From NCBI GenBank assembly GCA_947245315.1, contig CAMXNV010000097.1, positions 1 to 8,076 of the forward strand: a DNA stretch of 8,076 bases, written 5' to 3'. The DNA is from an uncultured Oscillibacter sp. (GTDB lineage Bacteria; Bacillota; Clostridia; Oscillospirales; Oscillospiraceae). The translations under genes and the position numbers were made by a program. Below the pieces are notes generated by a model that was given only the letters and a program-made list of their open reading frames with translations, had not been told where the DNA came from and searched no databases. Of the stretch, positions 5,056-8,076 are shown in pieces. Each line of letters opens with the position of its first letter. Position 1 is the first letter of the stretch.

Positions 5056-5161
5056 CGCATACACCCTTTTCCTTGCGATCCGAATGACTCTGGCTGTTGA
5101 GGAGCGGGGCTTTTGGAACTGCTGCTTTTGCCACAATCTATTCTTCTGGGCTTGCGGTGGG

Positions 5162-5202
5162 AGAAACGAAAGGAGCGGAAAAGCGTTGCTTTCCCGCTCC
5201 TT
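5162..5202 (-). terminator. Intrinsic terminator of the BMP-phosphoesterase operon
   Basis: Read on the minus strand, a stem of about 15 bp with one mismatch (5188-5202 with 5170-5184) and a 3-nt loop is followed by the T-rich tail TTTCGTTTC. It begins 4 nt after the phosphoesterase stop codon, as expected for the end of that operon. Confidence 0.8.
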
Positions 5203-5206
5203 CCTC

Positions 5207-5812
5207 CTATTCGGGAGGGTTGTTCAAATCCAGGATATAGCGCTCGTAGGCGTTGATGATCGTGGTCTCCTCCCGGTGGAGAACCCGGGGAATCTGAAAG
5301 CCGTAGTTCACATGGACGTGACCGTGGATCAGATACTGGGGATGGTACTTGTCCACCATATCCAGCAGGCTCTCAAAGCCCTGGTGGGCGTAGTCTTCCG
5401 CGTCGCCGTAGCCCTGCATGGGGGAATGGGTCAGGACGATGTCCACGCCGCCCGCCTTCCAGATCCGGTAGCGGAGACGGCGGACGCGGCGGGCCATCTG
5501 GGCCTCCGTGTACTGGTGGGGCCCGCCGCTGTACAGGATGCTGCCCCCCAGGCCCAGAATCCGGAGGCCCCGGAGGTTGACCAGCCGGTCCTCGATGCAC
5601 TCGCAGCCCTCCGGGGGGTGCTGCTCATAGGTCTTGTCGTGGTTCCCGTGAACGTAGAACAGGGGCTTGCCGCTCATGGTCACCAGAAAGGTCAGGTACT
5701 TGGAGCTCAGGTCCCCGCAGGAGAGGATGGCGTCCACGCCGTCCAGGCGGCCCGGCTTATAATAATCCCACAGGTACTCGCTCTCTTTGTCGGAAATCAG
5801 CAGCAGCTTCAC
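5207..5812 (-). CDS. Calcineurin-like metallophosphoesterase
   Basis: A cytoplasmic protein of 201 residues with the two-metal phosphoesterase fold. Visible motifs in order are Asp-8 in LLISDKE, GD (33-34), GNHD (56-59), TH (128-129) and GHVH (164-167). The first motif, normally D-x-H, reads D8-K9-E10, so the usual histidine ligand is missing and perhaps replaced by Glu. The start is GTG (5810-5812): AAGGAGG (5823-5829) precedes it by 10 nt, and the GTG overlaps the upstream stop as GTGA, pointing to translational coupling. Members of this fold cleave phosphomonoesters, phosphodiesters or nucleotides; the substrate cannot be told here. Its partner gene encodes a nucleoside-receptor-like protein, which makes a nucleotide substrate an attractive but unproven idea. 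Confidence 0.92.
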   Translation of the reverse strand: MKLLLISDKESEYLWDYYKPGRLDGVDAILSCGDLSSKYLTFLVTMSGKPLFYVHGNHDKTYEQHPPEGCECIEDRLVNLRGLRILGLGGSILYSGGPHQYTEAQMARRVRRLRYRIWKAGGVDIVLTHSPMQGYGDAEDYAHQGFESLLDMVDKYHPQYLIHGHVHVNYGFQIPRVLHREETTIINAYERYILDLNNPPE

Positions 5813-7710
5813 AGGATCGGGTCCTCCTTTTCAGGAGGAATGGCGTCCCGGTACACGCCCTGGAGGCGGACCAGGGGACGGGCCATGGGCAGCAGCTCCT
5901 CATAGCGGGGGATGCTCCCCTGGACGCAGTCCAGCAGGGTGTCCATGTGCAGAATCTCCTCCGGCGTCGCGTCGGGGAAGGGCTGGATGGACCCGTCCAC
6001 GATGCCCTTGCGGAGAATGCCCGCCAGGCGGCGGACGCCCGCGGGCAGCTCGTCGCTCAAAAGAATATCCACGGCCCGGCTGTCCATACCCCACCAGTAG
6101 TTCACGGCCTGGCCCGCCGCGGCGCCCAGGGCGTCCCAGCCGCCGTTGAGGACGCTGAACACCAGCTTGGTGTACACGCTGCCCCAGTGCCAGTAGGGGG
6201 CCGCCAGGGAGCGGAGCTTCCCGCCCTCGATGCGGCACAGGCCCCAGGGCTCCCGGATGCGGTCCGGCGTGGGCAGGTCCCGGTTGGAGATCAGGGAGGC
6301 CCCCTCCCGGGTCAGGGCGTCCAGGACGTCCTCCTCCACGCAGGACCAGCGGACCACCACCTCCGCGCCGGGGTTGGTCAGCTGAGTCCCCAGGGCGAAG
6401 GCGTTGATGCTGGCCGGGACGCCGAAGATGGGGTTGCTGGCCACGTAGCCGATCCGGCCGCTGCGGCTCAGGGCCCCGGCGATGGCTCCGGCAATGTACT
6501 TGGCCTCGTAGATGCGGCTGTAGTAGGTGCGGATGCCGGCGTAGGGCATGGAGACGGAGCAATTGAAAATCCGGACCTCCGGGTGCCGGGCCGCCGCCTT
6601 CCGGCAGGCTCCGATCAGGGGCGGCGTCTCGGCGAAAATCAGCTGGGCCCCGTTCTCGATGGCCCGCTCCATGGCCTCCTCGGCCTGGGCGGCGTCGCCC
6701 ACGCCGTAGAAGGTCTGGGTGGTCACCTGGTCCGGCAGCACGGTCTCCAGGTACTTCCGTCCCAGGTCGTGGGCCCGGGCCCAGTCGCTCTGCTCCGGGC
6801 TCTGGTCGCTGACGAAGGCCACGTTCAGGTGGCTGGGCTGCTTGCCTTTGAAGAGGCGGCCCAGGAGGTGGTTCTCCTTCACCTCCGGCGTGTCCGTCCG
6901 GACGGCGATGGGCTCCGTCAGGGCCTTGATGTCCGCCCACACCGCCTTGATGCTCTTGGTCAGCTCCCCGGAGGGGAAGCCGAGCAGATCGTCGAAGCTG
7001 TAGACCTTCAGCCACACCAGCATGGCGTCCGCCGTGGTGATGGGCAGGCCGTCGCCCCCCAGCTTGCGGAAGGGCTCCTGGAAGTAGGTGTAGCCCGCGA
7101 TAAAGCGGCGGCGCTCGTCCTCGGTCCACACGTGGTCCGGCTCGTAGCCCAGGGCCTTCTGGAGCTTCACGAAGCTCCCCGCCCGGCTGAACCGGGTCCG
7201 GTACAGCCCCGTCTTGGGGAAGGCCTGCATGAACTCGTAGTAGGCGGCCACCGCCGGGTCCTCGGACCACACGGGGACCATGCGGATCACGTAGGCGGGT
7301 ATGGTGGGCGCGCCGTAGCTCCGCAGGACGCTGACCCGCTTGTTGCCCTCCTGGACGTAGAAGCGGCCGAAGTACTCATAGCAGCGAATGGGGTCCCGGA
7401 TGCCCTCGTCCCCCAGGTGGGCCTCGCAGAGGCTCATCCACTTCCCGGCGAACTCCGTGTCCGCGTCCAGCAGGGGCATGAAGTCCGCGGAGAAGGCGGA
7501 CCGGCGGCCCGCCGTCTTGGTGCCCACGATCTGACCAGCGGGAATCTCAATGACCCCCAGCTCCGTCTGGCCCGCCACCATGGCGTCGCTGATGATCTCG
7601 TCCAGAACCTGGGGATAGGGATACCGGCCCTGCATCACGGCCTCCTTATAGGCCTTGCGGCCCTGCCGCAGGGCAAAGGCGTACTGCGCCGCCGCTTCCT
7701 GTCGGTTCAT
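5809..7710 (-). CDS. Cytosolic BMP/PnrA-like protein with ParB-like N-terminal segment
   Basis: 633 residues, about twice a normal BMP receptor. The start (MNRQEAAAQYAFALRQ) is polar, with no signal peptide, lipobox or membrane segment, so the protein should stay in the cytoplasm. Residues about 50-145 look ParB/sulfiredoxin-like: PIRCYEYFGRFYVQEGNKRVSVLRS with EGNKRVSVLR (121-130) in place of the nucleotide-binding GxxR box, then GAPTIPAYVIR. Residues 150-290 are a helical linker. From about 294 to 600 comes a BMP/PnrA-like periplasmic-binding fold: LNVAFVSDQS, then YYSRIYEAKYIAGAIAGAL (396-414), GRIGYVAS (418-425) and INAFALGTQLTNP (435-447). GGGAGGAG (7721-7728) precedes the ATG by 10 nt. 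BMP proteins usually bind nucleosides outside the cell for ABC uptake; none is encoded nearby. The domain calls are by eye: BMP is firm, ParB-like is moderate. Confidence 0.85.
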   Translation of the reverse strand: MNRQEAAAQYAFALRQGRKAYKEAVMQGRYPYPQVLDEIISDAMVAGQTELGVIEIPAGQIVGTKTAGRRSAFSADFMPLLDADTEFAGKWMSLCEAHLGDEGIRDPIRCYEYFGRFYVQEGNKRVSVLRSYGAPTIPAYVIRMVPVWSEDPAVAAYYEFMQAFPKTGLYRTRFSRAGSFVKLQKALGYEPDHVWTEDERRRFIAGYTYFQEPFRKLGGDGLPITTADAMLVWLKVYSFDDLLGFPSGELTKSIKAVWADIKALTEPIAVRTDTPEVKENHLLGRLFKGKQPSHLNVAFVSDQSPEQSDWARAHDLGRKYLETVLPDQVTTQTFYGVGDAAQAEEAMERAIENGAQLIFAETPPLIGACRKAAARHPEVRIFNCSVSMPYAGIRTYYSRIYEAKYIAGAIAGALSRSGRIGYVASNPIFGVPASINAFALGTQLTNPGAEVVVRWSCVEEDVLDALTREGASLISNRDLPTPDRIREPWGLCRIEGGKLRSLAAPYWHWGSVYTKLVFSVLNGGWDALGAAAGQAVNYWWGMDSRAVDILLSDELPAGVRRLAGILRKGIVDGSIQPFPDATPEEILHMDTLLDCVQGSIPRYEELLPMARPLVRLQGVYRDAIPPEKEDPIL

Positions 7711-7777
7711 AAATCGCTGCCTCCTCCCGCCCCCTCCCGGGGCGTCTAGCGTTTCGTCCGTCTGCTCGTATCGCCTT

Positions 7778-7806
7778 ATTGTACCCTGCCGCCGGGCAAA
7801 TTACAA
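7778..7806 (-). promoter_or_regulatory. Promoter of the BMP-phosphoesterase operon
   Basis: On the minus strand, -35 TTGTAA (7801-7806, 4 of 6) and -10 TACAAT (7778-7783, 5 of 6) are separated by 17 bp. Transcription would start near 7771, about 60 nt before the ATG at 7710. No other promoter-like pair stands out in this gap. Confidence 0.65.
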
Positions 7807-7810
7807 TGGT

Positions 7811-7920
7811 ATTTTCGCCGAAAGCCAAGGGTTTCAAGGGGTGCGGGCCGGGCCTTTTCGCAAAAGCCGGAGGCGGCGGTTCCTCCGCTTCCGGACGGGG
7901 GTGTCCTATTGGCGGGTTTA
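7811..7920. other. Gene-free stretch with a hairpin
   Basis: Part of the 366-bp gene-free right end of the window. It contains a 10-bp hairpin CCGGAGGCGG (7867-7876) with CCGCTTCCGG (7885-7894), one wobble pair, and a smaller T/A-rich one, CTTTT/AAAAG, around 7854-7866. Short open frames here have no ribosome binding site or recognisable protein. No terminator with a T-run is evident on either strand. Confidence 0.5.
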
Positions 7921-8005
7921 TTGTAGGGGCGGCCCCCCTGGGCCGCCCGTCCTCTTCAAATGCCGGACTTTCCGGAGGACGGGCGATTGATCATCGCCCC
8001 TACAA
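7921..8005. mobile_element. MITE-like element with 11-bp terminal inverted repeats
   Basis: An 85-bp element with perfect ends: TTGTAGGGGCG (7921-7931) and CGCCCCTACAA (7995-8005). Inside are three nested or adjacent pairings: GGGCGGCCC with GGGCCGCCC (7927-7935, 7940-7948), CGCCCGTCCTC with GAGGACGGGCG (7944-7954, 7975-7985), and GGGCGAT with ATCGCCC (7981-7987, 7993-7999). It has no coding capacity. I see no clear target-site duplication. Similar GTAGGGGCG/CGCCCCTAC elements are, from memory, repeated through genomes of Oscillospiraceae; whether they move by a transposase in trans or are REP-like is not shown here. Confidence 0.65.
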
Positions 8006-8045
8006 GGCCGCCCTCCTATAGGGAGTGCCGGGCTCCCGGGGAAAT

Positions 8046-8067
8046 GGCCTGGTCTGGGGACCAGGCC
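8046..8067. repeat. Hairpin at the right edge
   Basis: Perfect 9-bp arms GGCCTGGTC (8046-8054) and GACCAGGCC (8059-8067) with a TGGG loop. The window ends 9 nt later, so it cannot be seen whether a T-run or further repeat follows. It may belong to the same repeat cluster as the element at 7921-8005. Confidence 0.5.
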
Positions 8068-8076
8068 CCACAGGGT

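Noticed and set aside
4152..5060. A 302-codon open frame on the minus strand across rpsR and the tRNA
   Set aside because: It runs antisense to rpsR and tRNA-Gly and contains the GNRTRLHGLGSRCTTD type of peptide, a familiar false translation of tRNA genes on the opposite strand.
5947..7749. A 600-codon open frame on the plus strand
   Set aside because: It is antisense to the BMP-domain gene, has shadow-type composition (rich in Gly, Ala, Val, His), no recognisable domain, and the minus-strand frame has clear domains, a ribosome binding site and a promoter.
1..8076. CRISPR array
   Set aside because: The repeats are hairpins of differing sequence; there are no evenly spaced direct repeats with unique spacers.

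Overview
The window looks like chromosomal DNA from a high-GC member of the Clostridia. The closest fit I can suggest is Oscillospiraceae, near Flavonifractor, Intestinimonas, Lawsonibacter or Oscillibacter. The reasons are strong AAGGAGG ribosome binding sites, a Firmicutes-type rpsF-ssb-rpsR operon, a YtrA-type GntR regulator with an ABC exporter, a zinc-type S18, a CCA-encoding tRNA-Gly, and GC-rich dispersed repeats. The taxonomy is inference from gene content and style; no search was run.

Region 1 (about 1-3196, + strand): two tandem hairpins (3-51) precede an extended -10 promoter (88-115). It drives a five-gene unit: a YtrA-type GntR repressor (159-545), an ABC ATPase (532-1227), its membrane partner (1221-2036), a COG2426-type small membrane protein (2076-2561) and an acidic lipoprotein (2578-3150). 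A strong terminator closes it at 3159-3196. The first three genes overlap and are probably translationally coupled. An inverted repeat in the leader (113-140) is a candidate autoregulatory operator. A second, perfect palindrome (2044-2067) covers the ribosome binding site of the fourth gene.

Region 2 (3218-4682, + strand): a near-consensus promoter drives rpsF (3323-3619), ssb (3632-4108) and rpsR (4383-4634), ending in a terminator. The 274-bp gap between ssb and rpsR is unusually long, GC-rich and full of pairing segments. It may be an RNA control element or an inserted repeat.

Region 3 (4683-5206): tRNA-Gly(CCC) at 4862-4935 has its own promoter and terminator. The terminator hairpin belongs to a 28-bp near-perfect inverted repeat that takes in the 3' end of the tRNA. 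More hairpins follow at 4983-5055.

Region 4 (5162-7806, - strand): a promoter (7778-7806) drives a 633-residue protein with no signal peptide. It combines an N-terminal ParB/sulfiredoxin-like segment with a C-terminal BMP/PnrA-like nucleoside-binding fold. A GTGA stop-start overlap joins it to a calcineurin-like metallophosphoesterase (5207-5812), followed by a terminator. This pair is the best candidate here for an undescribed system: a possible cytosolic sensor or enzyme for a nucleoside or nucleotide, coupled to a phosphoesterase.

Region 5 (7807-8076): no gene. It holds an 85-bp MITE-like element with 11-bp perfect terminal inverted repeats (7921-8005) and other hairpins.
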